Positions 42,724 through 52,447 of a stretch of 64,000 bases of DNA are shown piece by piece (positions within the stretch are counted from its first letter, which is position 1; every line of letters begins with the position of its first letter). Origin of the DNA: Pseudomonadota bacterium (GTDB lineage Bacteria > Pseudomonadota > Gammaproteobacteria > Competibacterales > Competibacteraceae); the NCBI GenBank assembly GCA_022709365.1, contig JAKLIY010000020.1:1-64000 (forward strand), in the 5' to 3' direction. The position numbers were made by a program, and so were the translations under genes. Under the pieces are notes generated by a model, which was not told the DNA's origin, did not search any database, and saw nothing but the letters and a program-made list of their open reading frames with translations.

Positions 42724-44769
42724 TCAGTTTTCCTGCTGCTTCTTATGAGCCGTGTGCAGCTTCTGCTGAATATCGGCGGGCACCGGGTCATAGTGACTCA
42801 GTTCCACACCATAGGAGCCGAGACCGCCGGTCATGGACTTGAGTTGTGACTCATAACCGTCCAGTTCGGCCATCGGCACTTGAGCTTTGATGATGCTCAT
42901 ACCGTGTGGCCCGGCGTCCGTCCCGGCGATGCGTCCGCGCCGGCTGGATAAATCGCCCGTGATCGCGCCGACGCAATCACCCGGCGCGCGCACTTCCAGA
43001 TTGACAATCGGTTCCAGAATGATCGGCTTGGCCTTGCTGACCGCATCCAGGAACGCTTCACGCCCGGCAGTGACGAAGGCGATTTCCTTGGAATCCACCG
43101 GGTGATATTTGCCATCGTAGGCGATGGCGCGCACATCCTGCATCGGGTAACCGGCAATTGCGCCTTCCTGCAGCGCTTCGCGGACGCCCTTTTCCACTGC
43201 GGGCAGGAACGAGGTCGGAATGGTGCCGCCGACCACCGCGCTGACGAACTCAAAGCCGGCATCGCGCGGCAGCGGTTCGATGCGCATGAACACTTCGCCG
43301 AACTGACCCGCGCCGCCGGTCTGTTTCTTGTGGCGATGATGCCCTTCAGCATTCTGGCTGACCGTTTCCTTGTAAGCGATCTTGGGTGGCTGGGTCTCGA
43401 CTTGCAGGTTATAGCGCTGCTGCATCTTCTCCAGGGTGATGCGCAGATGCAGGTCGCTCAGGCCGCGCAGCACAGTTTGTTTGGTGTGAGCGTTGTGTTC
43501 CAGCGATAAACAGGGGTCTTCTTCCAGCAGTTTGTGAACAGTGTCGGATAGCTTCTGCTCATCGCCCCGTGTGGAGGCGCGGATGGCTAGCCCAAACAGG
43601 GGAGTGGGAAAATGCAGGGGCCGTAAATGGAGCTGATCCTCGTCGTGGGCCTCATGCAGTACGACGTCACGGTGGATGTCGTCGATCTTGGCAACGGCGC
43701 AAATATCGCCGGGAATGCCGGTCGCTACTTCGGGGTGTTCCTTGCCGTGCATCTGGAAGAGATGACTGACCTTGAACGGCTTGCGCCCATCGCCGATCAA
43801 CAGTTGACTATCCTTGGTGATGGTGCCCTGGTGGATGCGGAAGATGCCCAACTTGCCGATGAACGGGTCTATCAGCACTTTAAACACGTGGGCGATCGCA
43901 TGTTTTTGGGGATCGGGAACGGCAGACAGTTCCGCACTATCGTCGCCTTCGCCCTTCAGGAACGGTTCGGGATTACCTTCCAGGGGATTGGGTAACAGCT
44001 TGACGAAGGTTTCCAGCAGTTCCTTGACTCCAGCGCCGGTGCGGGCGGAAACAAAGCAGATCGGGATCAAGTGGCCTTCCCGCAGCGCCTTTTCGAAAGG
44101 CGTGTGGAGCTGTTCAGGCTGCAAATCCTCGCCCTGTTCCAGGTACAACGCCATCAGGTCTTCGTCCATCTCGACCACCTGATCGATCAGGGCCGAGTGG
44201 GCGGCGGCAACGCTGGAAAAATCACTGTCCCCGGCAGGATTGAAGAAGCAATCCACCACGCCGGCGCCGTTGTTGGTCGGCAGGTTGATGGGCAAGCATT
44301 CCCGACCGAAGATTTCCTGAATTTGTTCCAGCAGGCCGGGTAAATCCAGATTTTCAGCATCGATTTTGTTAACGATGATCATCCGGCACTGTCGGCGTTC
44401 GGCGGCGCGTTCCATCAGTCGTTGCGTCACTGCTTCGATGCCGCTTTGGGCGTTGATGACCACCGCCACCGTTTCCACTGCCGGCATCACGGCGAGGGCT
44501 TGGCCGATGAAATCCGGGAAGCCGGGGGTGTCGATCAGATTAATGTGAGCGCCGTTGTAGTCGAGATTGACCAGCGCCGCATCCAGCGAGTGTTGATGAG
44601 CCTTTTCTTGCGGATCAAAGTCGCAAACGGTGTTGCCTTTTTCCACAGCGCCGGGCGTGGCAAGTTTCCCGGCGTGAAACAGGATGGATTCGACCAGGGT
44701 CGTTTTACCTGCTGCGCCATGCCCAACCAGGGCAATGTTACGGATGGATTCGGTCGTGTAGCTGACCAT
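42724..44769 (-). CDS. EF-G-like translational GTPase
   Basis: This 681-aa protein has G1 GHGAAGKTTLVES, G3 INLIDTPGFPDF and G4 IVNKIDAENLD. The four further EF-G domains follow (e.g. TLEKMQQRYNLQVETQPPKIAYKET, YPMQDVRAIAYDGKYHPVDSKEIAF, GRIAGTDAGPHGMSIIKAQVPMAEL). It is shorter than canonical EF-G and matches the accessory EF-G-like group present beside the main fusA. A role in ribosome recycling or stress translation is possible but not shown. It has a GGAGG site at its start. Confidence 0.9.
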   Translation of the reverse strand: MVSYTTESIRNIALVGHGAAGKTTLVESILFHAGKLATPGAVEKGNTVCDFDPQEKAHQHSLDAALVNLDYNGAHINLIDTPGFPDFIGQALAVMPAVETVAVVINAQSGIEAVTQRLMERAAERRQCRMIIVNKIDAENLDLPGLLEQIQEIFGRECLPINLPTNNGAGVVDCFFNPAGDSDFSSVAAAHSALIDQVVEMDEDLMALYLEQGEDLQPEQLHTPFEKALREGHLIPICFVSARTGAGVKELLETFVKLLPNPLEGNPEPFLKGEGDDSAELSAVPDPQKHAIAHVFKVLIDPFIGKLGIFRIHQGTITKDSQLLIGDGRKPFKVSHLFQMHGKEHPEVATGIPGDICAVAKIDDIHRDVVLHEAHDEDQLHLRPLHFPTPLFGLAIRASTRGDEQKLSDTVHKLLEEDPCLSLEHNAHTKQTVLRGLSDLHLRITLEKMQQRYNLQVETQPPKIAYKETVSQNAEGHHRHKKQTGGAGQFGEVFMRIEPLPRDAGFEFVSAVVGGTIPTSFLPAVEKGVREALQEGAIAGYPMQDVRAIAYDGKYHPVDSKEIAFVTAGREAFLDAVSKAKPIILEPIVNLEVRAPGDCVGAITGDLSSRRGRIAGTDAGPHGMSIIKAQVPMAELDGYESQLKSMTGGLGSYGVELSHYDPVPADIQQKLHTAHKKQQEN

Positions 44770-45008
44770 GATGGCCTCCTTACTCGATTCAATCAGTGAT
44801 TTTTTTCATGTTCGCGTTTGCAATAAAGAGTCGCAAAGTCTACAGGAACAGGCTGGGTTTCTCAGCGGAGTCGGTCATTTTTTTGCAACTTGCGAGGTCT
44901 ACCGCGAGGATGGATGCTACCGAAGATCGGAAAAACCGGCCTGGCTGGCATTGCGGGCCAAAACTGCTTAGCATGTTGCATCACATCATTGCAGCGGAGA
45001 GTGACTTG

Positions 45009-45887
45009 ATGAAGCGATATGGGCGTTTTGGAGGGTGGCTCCTGGGCGTGTGCAGCATCGGCGCGTGGGCGGCAGATCCTGGTCCCAATTGGCTCAAGCT
45101 GATCAAGGACACCCCTGCGGCTCAGGTGGAGTGGGCTACGCGCTATGAGCATGGCGAGGGTATCGCTCAGAATTATGACCGGGCCATGCAATTGTATTGC
45201 GCCGCCGCCCGGCGCGGTCATATCCAGGCTCAGTATCAGTTAGGCTGGATGTACGCCAATGGTCGCGGCGTGATGCGCAATGACGCTCAGGCCGCGGCGT
45301 GGTTCCGGTTAGCGGCGGCCAAAGGCGATACACTCGCGCAACGGATGTTGGCGATGGTGGAAGATCCGGCCAAGGTCGACAAAGCCAATTGCACAGAGCC
45401 GGTCGATCCAACGCCTAAGCCGCCGGCGCCGGTGATAGTTCGCACCCGACCCCGTTCGCCGGAGCAAGCTCAGGTTGTGGCGTTGGTGAATCGTTTAGCG
45501 CCGAATTACGGTCTGCAACCGGCATTGGTGATGGCGGTGATCGACGCAGAGTCCGGCTTTAACAGTCAGGCGCGTTCCGTGAAAAACGCCCAGGGATTAA
45601 TGCAACTGATTCCTGAGACCGCTGAGCGGTTCGGGGTGCGCGATCCCTTTGATCCGGTGCAGAACCTGCAGGGTGGGATGGCCTATTTGCGCTGGTTGCT
45701 GGCCTATTTTCAGGGCGATGTGCGCTTGACGCTGGCGGGTTATAACGCTGGCGAGGGTGCAGTGGTTCGCTATGGCGGGGTGCCGCCCTACGCTGAGACT
45801 AGGGCCTATGTTGATAAAATCGTTCGAGATTATGGACAGTTGGTGCATCCACTGGCAACGCTGACCCCGGTGGGCGGAATCAAATAG
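45009..45887 (+). CDS. Sel1-repeat protein with SLT lytic transglycosylase domain
   Basis: The start MKRYGRFGGWLLGVCSIGAWA (45009), after GGAGAG, gives 292 aa with a signal peptide cut near AWAADP. Two Sel1-like repeats follow (AAQVEWATRYEHGEGIAQNYDRAMQLYCAAARRGHIQAQYQLGWMYANGRGV, as two units). The C-terminal SLT domain has the catalytic Glu in VIDAESGFNSQARS, plus AQGLMQLIPETAERFGV and LAGYNAGEGAV. It cleaves peptidoglycan glycans in the periplasm. Its 3' end overlaps rsmJ (opposite strand) by 58 bp. Confidence 0.92.
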   Translation: MKRYGRFGGWLLGVCSIGAWAADPGPNWLKLIKDTPAAQVEWATRYEHGEGIAQNYDRAMQLYCAAARRGHIQAQYQLGWMYANGRGVMRNDAQAAAWFRLAAAKGDTLAQRMLAMVEDPAKVDKANCTEPVDPTPKPPAPVIVRTRPRSPEQAQVVALVNRLAPNYGLQPALVMAVIDAESGFNSQARSVKNAQGLMQLIPETAERFGVRDPFDPVQNLQGGMAYLRWLLAYFQGDVRLTLAGYNAGEGAVVRYGGVPPYAETRAYVDKIVRDYGQLVHPLATLTPVGGIK

Positions 45888-46660
45888 AGATCAAAACGGG
45901 TGTGAGGAGCGATGATTTGCGCGTCGGGCGGCGAGCCAGTGAGCGCCAGTGCGAGTCTAGGCCGTTTCACTACCACTCGTCGCCGGGCGCAAGCCAGCGC
46001 TGCTGCCAGCAGTTCCGAGGCGTCGTGGTCATCACCGACCAGTTGCCGCAACAGGCGCATTTCTTTCCCGGCCAGCGCCGTTTTCCGCCGGTGCGGGTAC
46101 ATGGGATCGAGATATATAACTTCGGGCCGCTGGTTTTCACTCAGCCCCCGCAGGTATTCCTGTCCATCCGCCTGGCAAAGGCTCAGTCGTTCCCTGACCC
46201 ACGGGCCAATCTCTGGATCCTGCGCGGCGCGGCGCAATCCATCGCGCAGCAAAGCGCTGATGATCGGTGAACGTTCCACCAACTGCACCCGGCAACCCAG
46301 ACTGGCCAGTACAAAGGCATCCTGGCCCAGTCCGGCAGTCGCGTCGATCACGGTCGGCATCGCGCTACCTTTTAACCCGACTGCCCGCGCCAGAGGCTGA
46401 CGGCGTCCGCCGCCGAATTGCCGACGATGCGCGGCGGTTCCTGCAGTGAAGTTGACAGACACGGGGCCAGGCGCGTCGGCCCCGAGTTGGCGTAATTCCA
46501 GCCGTTGCTCGGTCAAAACCAGCAGATGCGTTGGCGAGATGGTGAGGTCAGCGACGAGCGGCAGCGCCAGTTCAGCAGCCAGTGCAGCCGCTTCCGCCAA
46601 GTGAGCGGACGATTCCACGGCGACAGCGATAGTCGGCGGGATGAGACAGGCGATAGTCAT
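45830..46660 (-). CDS. rsmJ: 16S rRNA (guanine1516-N2)-methyltransferase
   Basis: Started at MTIACLIPPTIAVAVESS (46660) it is 276 aa. RsmJ signatures are VNFTAGTAAHRRQFGGGRRQPLARAVG, the SAM-binding VIDATAGLGQDAFVLASLGCRVQLVERSP and VIYLDPMYPHRRKTALAGKEMR. It methylates G1516 in 16S rRNA. The last ~20 codons overlap the convergent Sel1/SLT gene. The window has no other rRNA modification genes. Confidence 0.95.
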   Translation of the reverse strand: MTIACLIPPTIAVAVESSAHLAEAAALAAELALPLVADLTISPTHLLVLTEQRLELRQLGADAPGPVSVNFTAGTAAHRRQFGGGRRQPLARAVGLKGSAMPTVIDATAGLGQDAFVLASLGCRVQLVERSPIISALLRDGLRRAAQDPEIGPWVRERLSLCQADGQEYLRGLSENQRPEVIYLDPMYPHRRKTALAGKEMRLLRQLVGDDHDASELLAAALACARRRVVVKRPRLALALTGSPPDAQIIAPHTRFDLYLIPPTGVSVASGCTNCP

Positions 46661-46708
46661 CGGAAACACGACCGCTCCGCGCAGGCGGGGCGGCAGGGGG
46701 CAGAGGGT

Positions 46709-47062
46709 TCATGCGGCTTTGGGGAGTACGTCTTTCAACGTGGCCCGGTTCAAAGTTTCCATGTCAACCTTGAAGCGGGCGTTCATATCCGACAGGACCC
46801 GCATATCGTTCAGCATTTTGTACTGCATAGTCTGGGCGATTTGCGCCTGACGTTTGCAGAAGTCCTGAAAGCTCTGGACATCGGTGATTTCCGCGGCAGC
46901 GCGCATCTGGTTCAGACCGATGTCCAGATAGGACTTAAGCGCACTCATCTGAAAAAGCAGCATCTTTTCCATATTTTCGGCGAACAGTTGATTCGCCTTG
47001 ACCAAGGGATCGGGTAGGACTTGTCGGGTTTTCAGTGCCTTGCTGAACAGATCGATGACCAT
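46709..47062 (-). CDS. Phasin-family protein
   Basis: The start MVIDLFSKALKTRQVLPDP (47062), with GAGGA before it, gives 117 aa. The protein is almost fully helical and amphipathic (NQLFAENMEKMLLFQMSALKSYLDIGLNQMRAAAEITDVQSF, FCKRQAQIAQTMQYKMLNDMRVLSDM), as in phasins that coat polyhydroxyalkanoate granules. No PHA synthase is in the window, so function rests on the sequence pattern. It lies convergent with nothing and is 49 bp upstream of rsmJ on the same strand. Confidence 0.75.
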   Translation of the reverse strand: MVIDLFSKALKTRQVLPDPLVKANQLFAENMEKMLLFQMSALKSYLDIGLNQMRAAAEITDVQSFQDFCKRQAQIAQTMQYKMLNDMRVLSDMNARFKVDMETLNRATLKDVLPKAA

Positions 47063-47197
47063 GGTGCGTTCCTCATGCTGGATGTTTGCCAACTTTGCTG
47101 CAATGCAATATAGCGGGATTGATGTTGCAAGGCAACATTAAAAACGGGATTTTCTGGCGCTGGAAAAATTCACCATGCGAAATCAACAAACTGAACT

Positions 47198-48181
47198 ATG
47201 CTGGTCTATCAATTCGATAGCATTTTACAGTCAATGGTAACGGTGATAACGGAGCGGAGCAGGATCTTGATCAACACGACCATTCCTGGACGAGTTATTC
47301 GATTGCGCGATGAGGATTGGCTGCCATGCCATGATATTGGCTCGTGGGAGCGCACACCCCGGTTGGCCCTGGTGGCCAACCTGCACGGTAACGACTTGAA
47401 CGGTATGTTTGTGCTGTCGCGGTTAGCGACCTTTCTGCGGAGCGTAGAGGCCGGTCGACGACGGGGTTTGCAGTTGCGGGAACGGGTGGTGATCGTTCCG
47501 ACGGTCGATGGATTGCGCACCAGCAGCATGCAGCGGGCTACCCGGTGGGCGAGAGGTCGCCGTCCCGTGGCGGGCAGGGTGACCGATCGGGTGATGGAGA
47601 TGACCCGCACCGCCTATTATCGGGTGGAAGTACGCACGGCGGGTTGCGAAATCGAAGAGTTGCCGCAAGTGTGGCTCTATGCACCCAGCGATGATGAGCG
47701 GGCCAGCGCCTGTTTGTTCGGATTACCGGCGGTGATCGAACAACCGGTTGACGATGAGAAGGTGGGTGAACTGCTGCACGCCTGGCGACCGGAGGGGGGT
47801 GAGAATTTCGTCATTCACGCCGGTCAATCCGGCAATTTGCAGACCCGGCATTGCGAAACCCTGTTTCGAGCGCTGGCGGCGTTTCTCGACCGTACCGGGG
47901 TAATCGGCGGGTTGCGGCTGGTCGAAGACGAGGAAGATTTGCATTATTTCGACCAGCGACAGGTGTGTGACGTGCGGGCGGAACAGTCCGGCCTGTTTTC
48001 CTCTATTCTGGATGTGGGGCGCTGGGTTCGGGCAGGTGAAGAATTGGGTCAGATTTACGACAGCTTTACTGGCGAGGTGCAGATGCGGATTACCGCGCCG
48101 GTTGCGGGTCTATTGGCGGGTTTGCGCCGACAACCGCTGTTGTGTGAAGGGGATATGGTTGCCCGGATCCTGGCCTTGTAA
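47198..48181 (+). CDS. Succinylglutamate desuccinylase/aspartoacylase-type zinc peptidase
   Basis: This 327-aa protein has the family's N-terminal metal motif in a variant form (LVANLHGNDLNGMFVLSRLATFL), then VVIVPTVDGLRT and a later Cys/His-poor middle. The C-terminal lipoyl/barrel-sandwich-like part (AGEELGQIYDSFTGEVQMRITAPVAGLLAGLRRQPLLCEGDMVARIL) is typical of the AstE/AspA group. It probably hydrolyses an N-acyl amino acid. A few start codons are possible; 47198 was chosen as the first. It is 27 bp upstream of pcm. Confidence 0.8.
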   Translation: MLVYQFDSILQSMVTVITERSRILINTTIPGRVIRLRDEDWLPCHDIGSWERTPRLALVANLHGNDLNGMFVLSRLATFLRSVEAGRRRGLQLRERVVIVPTVDGLRTSSMQRATRWARGRRPVAGRVTDRVMEMTRTAYYRVEVRTAGCEIEELPQVWLYAPSDDERASACLFGLPAVIEQPVDDEKVGELLHAWRPEGGENFVIHAGQSGNLQTRHCETLFRALAAFLDRTGVIGGLRLVEDEEDLHYFDQRQVCDVRAEQSGLFSSILDVGRWVRAGEELGQIYDSFTGEVQMRITAPVAGLLAGLRRQPLLCEGDMVARILAL

Positions 48182-48208
48182 GTAAGCGTTGTGATTAAGA
48201 GGTGGGGT

Positions 48209-48898
48209 ATGAGCGACCGTTGGATGAGCGATGACCAGCATCAGCAAGCGCGCCAGCGGTTGTTGGAGCGGGTTGTCACGGAAACCCGCGAGACGGGCAG
48301 ATCAACCGGTCTTGATGAATTGAGCGGACGGGTGATGCAGGCGATGGCAACGGTTCCCCGGCATCGCTTTGTGCCACCCGAGCAGTGCGAGTGGGCCTAT
48401 GCCGATCGGCCGTTACCCATCGGGCGCGGCCAGACCATTTCCCAGCCGTTTATCGTGGCGCTGATGACCGAGTTGCTCGCGCTGGGACCGGAGGACGTGG
48501 TATTGGAGATCGGCACGGGATCGGGCTATCAAACGGCGGTGCTGGCTAGCCTGGCGCGGCAGGTTTACTCACTGGAGCGGATTCCTGAACTGGCGGATGC
48601 GGCCACGCAGCGCTTGCAGGAACTGGGATTTGCCAATGTCGCGGTGCGCGCTGGCGATGGTTGCCTGGGCTGGGAAGAGCAAGCGCCCTTTGATGGGATT
48701 ATGGTCACAGCAGCGGCGGCGACCGTACCGGAAGCGCTGGTGCGGCAGTTAAAGCCGGGGGGCCGGCTGGTCATACCGGTGGGTCCGCCGCAATGGACGC
48801 AGGATTTGCAGGTGCTGGACAAGGATGAGCAGGGCCGGGTGCACGTCCGGAGTGTGTTGCCGGTGGTGTTTGTGCCGTTGATTAGCAATTTTGGGTGA
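48209..48898 (+). CDS. pcm: Protein-L-isoaspartate O-methyltransferase
   Basis: The start MSDRWMSDDQHQQ (48209) follows GAGGTGGGG and gives 229 aa. Motifs are FVPPEQCEWAYADRPLPIGRGQTISQPFIVALMTELL, the SAM loop VLEIGTGSGYQTAVLASLA, and PFDGIMVTAAAATVPEAL. It repairs isoaspartyl residues in damaged proteins. It is the last gene of a plus-strand pair with the zinc peptidase and ends only 3 bp before dgt (convergent). Confidence 0.95.
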   Translation: MSDRWMSDDQHQQARQRLLERVVTETRETGRSTGLDELSGRVMQAMATVPRHRFVPPEQCEWAYADRPLPIGRGQTISQPFIVALMTELLALGPEDVVLEIGTGSGYQTAVLASLARQVYSLERIPELADAATQRLQELGFANVAVRAGDGCLGWEEQAPFDGIMVTAAAATVPEALVRQLKPGGRLVIPVGPPQWTQDLQVLDKDEQGRVHVRSVLPVVFVPLISNFG

Positions 48899-48901
48899 AA
48901 T

Positions 48902-50254
48902 CTAGCCGGTCGGCAGGGAAATCCCGGTCAGTTTTTTGAACAGCGCCACCGCGTAGGAATCGGTCATGCCGGACACGAAATCGGTGATGGCCAGCACCCG
49001 GCGATAAGGATCATCGACTGGGCAGCGACCCGGTCCGGCGAATGGCTCCGGGATCAGGTGAATCAGCATCCGGCTTTTGGGCGAAGCCTGTGAACCGTGA
49101 GCGGCGAGGTCGTTGACCGTAGTTACGAACGTTTCCAGCAATCCGCCTAACACTTCAAAACCTGCCGCTTCCACTTCCACGACGGGCCGGGAGATATAGA
49201 TCTGCGCTTCCCCACATTCCTTCAATGCGCGCATGGCAGCGGCGGCGGGGATGATGTCGAGCAGCTCTTCCTGAAGCGTGCCGGCCAGAATGGCGTCCTC
49301 GTGATCCATGAAACACTGATGCGCCTGATCGATGATCGCGCCAATCGCTTTAGCGCGCAGGTATTCGATCTTTTCCCTGGTCCGGGTGATGTGCGCCATT
49401 TTGCGTTCGGCGCGATGCGCTTCCCCGGTCAGCGGTAGCAGCAGATCGCGGACTTGATCAAAGGGCAGTTGCTGGAGCCGGAAGGCGTCTTCCACGTCGA
49501 TGATCCGATAGCAGATGTCATCCGCTGCTTCGACCAGATAAGCGAGCGGATGACGGCTCCAGGCCCCCGGCAGCGTTGATTCCAGTCCCAGTTGTTGGGC
49601 CGTTTCGGCAAATAGAGCAGCGTCGTCCTGATAGAAGCCGAACTTTTTGAACGCAATGCCGGGCGGCGGATCAGCGGGGAGCCACGAAGCACGGGGGTAT
49701 TTGGTAAATGCGCCTAGTGTCGCGCAGGTCAGTTGCATCCCGCCGGGATTGTCGGGGCTTTGCAGGCGGGTGATGATGCGGAAGCCCTGGGCGTTGCCCT
49801 CAAAATTGAGGAGGTCCTGTCGCTGGGACTCCGAAAGGGGTTCCAAAGCCTGCTGGCCGGTGGGAGAACGGGCGAACCAGAGCCGGATAGCGTCCTCGCC
49901 CGCATGGCCGAAGGGTGGATTGCCGATGTCGTGGGCCAGGCAGGCGGCGGCAACGGCGGCACCGAAATCCTGGGGATAAACGCCCTTGAGGTCATGATTT
50001 TTGATGACGCTGTCACCGACCATTGTGCCAAGAGAGCGCCCGACGCTGGACACTTCGAGGCTGTGGGTCAGGCGGGTGCGGACATAATCGCTCCGCGAGA
50101 GGGGAAAGACCTGGGTCTTGTCCTGGAGCCGGCGAAAGGCCGAGGAAAAGACGATGCGGTCGAAATCGCGCTGAAAATCAGTGCGCGCTTCGTTGTCGGG
50201 GTGGGGGTGAGGCAGTCCGGGACGAGTACGGGACAGCAGATGGTTCCAGTTCAT
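48902..50254 (-). CDS. dgt: dGTP triphosphohydrolase family (deoxyguanosinetriphosphate triphosphohydrolase-like)
   Basis: This 450-aa HD-domain protein has FSSAFRRLQDKTQVFPL, VRTRLTHSLEVSSVGR (His of the metal site), CLAHDIGNPPFGHAGEDAI (HD motif) and YLVEAADDICYRIIDVEDA. It cleaves dNTPs, mainly dGTP, to nucleoside and triphosphate. Members can also deplete nucleotides in phage defence; the housekeeping place argues for a core role here. The C-terminal end has the expected helical part (RRVLAITDFVSGMTDSYAVALFKKL). Confidence 0.94.
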   Translation of the reverse strand: MNWNHLLSRTRPGLPHPHPDNEARTDFQRDFDRIVFSSAFRRLQDKTQVFPLSRSDYVRTRLTHSLEVSSVGRSLGTMVGDSVIKNHDLKGVYPQDFGAAVAAACLAHDIGNPPFGHAGEDAIRLWFARSPTGQQALEPLSESQRQDLLNFEGNAQGFRIITRLQSPDNPGGMQLTCATLGAFTKYPRASWLPADPPPGIAFKKFGFYQDDAALFAETAQQLGLESTLPGAWSRHPLAYLVEAADDICYRIIDVEDAFRLQQLPFDQVRDLLLPLTGEAHRAERKMAHITRTREKIEYLRAKAIGAIIDQAHQCFMDHEDAILAGTLQEELLDIIPAAAAMRALKECGEAQIYISRPVVEVEAAGFEVLGGLLETFVTTVNDLAAHGSQASPKSRMLIHLIPEPFAGPGRCPVDDPYRRVLAITDFVSGMTDSYAVALFKKLTGISLPTG

Positions 50255-50349
50255 ACCGTGCGGTTAGTAGTGGGAAATCCGCCTTAAAGCATAGTCTTCT
50301 TTTCCGCGCTTTCCGTGTTTTCGGTGGACGATAAAGCTTGTGTCCCGTA

Positions 50350-52269
50350 TCAGCTATCGCCGGTCAGCGCCTCAATTGCTTCCTGAATCTCCAGCCAGTC
50401 GGTTTCCAGCGCCGCCAAGTCCCGATCCACTTCACCCTTACGCAACAACCATTCCTTGAGCCGGTTTTTATTAGCCCCGTCGTAACTGGCTGAGTCGGCG
50501 AGGGCAACGTCCAGCGTTTTCTGTTCCTGATGCAGCGTACTCATACGCTGTTCGATCTGGCGAATTTGCTGATCCAGCGGTTTGCGCTGAATGGCGAATT
50601 GCTGGCGACGTTCCGCATCCAGGCGTTTCTGCTCGCGACGTGCGATGATGCTATTACCGTTACCATCATTGCGTGATGGGATGTCGCGGTTGATAGCGCG
50701 TTGTTGTTCATTCAGCCAGTTGCGGTAGTCGTCCAGATCGCCGTCGAAGGGTTGCGCCCGACCGTCGGCGACCAGCAGGAATTCGTCAGTGACCGTGCGC
50801 AGCAGATGCCGGTCGTGGGAGACCACGATCAACGCTCCCTGATAATCCTGCAAGGCCAAGGTCAGGGCGTGGCGCATGTCGAGATCGAGATGGTTGGTCG
50901 GCTCGTCCAGCAGCAACAGGTTAGGTCGTTGCCAAACCAGCAGCGCCAGCGCCAGCCGGGCTTTTTCGCCGCCGGAGAAGGGCGCAACCGGGTCCAGCGC
51001 CCGGTCGCCGGGGAAACCGAAGCCGCCGAGGAAATTGCGCAGTTCCTGATCGCTGGCGCGTTCCTCCGGTTTCTGCAAATGCCGCAGCGGACTCCAGTCA
51101 GGTCGCAACTGTTCCAGTTGGTGCTGGGCGAAGTAACCCAGGGTCAGCCCCAGGCCGGGTTCAATCCGTCCGGTCAACGGCGGTAAGACCCCGGCCAGCA
51201 GTTTGATCAGCGTCGATTTGCCCGCACCGTTGCGACCGAGCAGGCCCAGACGGCTGCCAGGATGGAGCGTCAGCTTGATCCGCTCCAGCACCGGCCGGTC
51301 GGCATAGCCCGCGGCGGCGTTGTCCACTGTCAGGAGCGGATTGGGCAGCCGCTCCGGTGGGGCGAACTGGAAATCAAAGGGTGAATCGACATGGGCGGCA
51401 GCAATGCGCTCCATCCGTTCCAACGCCTTGATCCGACTCTGTGCCTGCCGGGCCTTGGTCGCCTTGGCGCGGAAACGGGTAATAAAGCTTTCCAGATGGG
51501 CGATTTCCCGCTGCTGCTTGTCATACGCCGCCTGTTGCAAGGCCAGTCGGGCGGCGCGCTGGTCCTCGAAATCGGCATAGCCTCCGGAGTAAAGAGTGAT
51601 GCGCTGCTGGTCAATATGGGCGATGTGGCTGACTACGCTGTCGAGTACGTCGCGGTCGTGAGAGATCAGCAGTAGGGTGCCGGGATAGGTGCGCAGCCAT
51701 TGTTCCAGCCACAGCACCGCGTCGAGGTCGAGATGGTTGGTCGGTTCGTCCAGCAGCAACAGATCGGAGCGGCACATCAGCGCCTTGGCCAGATTCAGCC
51801 GCACCCGCCAGCCGCCGGAGAATTCCGCAACGGGCCGTTCCAGTTGATCAGGGGCGAAACCCAGTCCCGCCATGAGCTTGCCGGCGCGGGCGCGGGCGCT
51901 GTAACCACCGATAGCGTCAAAACGGGCGTGGAGTTCGGCCTGGCGAGTTCCATCATGCGCGGCTTCAGCAGCGTGCAAATCATGCTCGATCTGCCGCAAT
52001 TCGGCGTCGCCATCCAGTACGAATTCCAGGGCCGGATGGGGTAGCGCCGGCGTTTCCTGGGCGACATGGGCGACGGTCCAGCGCGCCGGTAGATCGAGAT
52101 TGCCGGTGTCTGGATGCAGTTCGTCGCGCAGCAAGGCGAACAGGCTGGATTTGCCGCAGCCGTTGGCGCCGATTAACCCGACTTTCCAGCCGGGATGGAC
52201 GGTGAGCGAAACGTTGTCAAACAGCGACTTACCGCCGCGTTGCAGGGAGAGTTGGTTGAGGGAAATCAA
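50350..52269 (-). CDS. ABC-F family ATPase (YheS/Uup-like)
   Basis: This 639-aa protein has two ABC modules with P-loops GANGCGKSSLF (N-terminal) and GRNGAGKSTLIKLL (about residue 350). The signature loops are EFSGGWRVRLNLAKAL and PFSGGEKARLALALL, and both modules have LLLDEPTNHLDLDA/M. The charged linker between them (ARLALQQAAYDKQQREIAHLESFITRFRAKATKARQAQSRIKALERM) and the coiled-coil C-terminus fit ABC-F. These proteins act on ribosomes, not membranes. It is divergent from the MoeB/ThiF gene across 178 bp. Confidence 0.95.
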   Translation of the reverse strand: MISLNQLSLQRGGKSLFDNVSLTVHPGWKVGLIGANGCGKSSLFALLRDELHPDTGNLDLPARWTVAHVAQETPALPHPALEFVLDGDAELRQIEHDLHAAEAAHDGTRQAELHARFDAIGGYSARARAGKLMAGLGFAPDQLERPVAEFSGGWRVRLNLAKALMCRSDLLLLDEPTNHLDLDAVLWLEQWLRTYPGTLLLISHDRDVLDSVVSHIAHIDQQRITLYSGGYADFEDQRAARLALQQAAYDKQQREIAHLESFITRFRAKATKARQAQSRIKALERMERIAAAHVDSPFDFQFAPPERLPNPLLTVDNAAAGYADRPVLERIKLTLHPGSRLGLLGRNGAGKSTLIKLLAGVLPPLTGRIEPGLGLTLGYFAQHQLEQLRPDWSPLRHLQKPEERASDQELRNFLGGFGFPGDRALDPVAPFSGGEKARLALALLVWQRPNLLLLDEPTNHLDLDMRHALTLALQDYQGALIVVSHDRHLLRTVTDEFLLVADGRAQPFDGDLDDYRNWLNEQQRAINRDIPSRNDGNGNSIIARREQKRLDAERRQQFAIQRKPLDQQIRQIEQRMSTLHQEQKTLDVALADSASYDGANKNRLKEWLLRKGEVDRDLAALETDWLEIQEAIEALTGDS

Positions 52270-52447
52270 GCGAGGGGTTCCTTGTGAGCCGATACTGAAA
52301 ACCCCAGACTATGGGAGAGTGGGTATTGAAATGATACCCAAAAGTAGCGCAGGGTGCTTGACTCCGACTATCAAAAACGGCGGCGATTCAATAGTCCGGT
52401 TCGGTACTGGTACTATTCATCTACCCTCTCTCACGCGCTGAAATCCC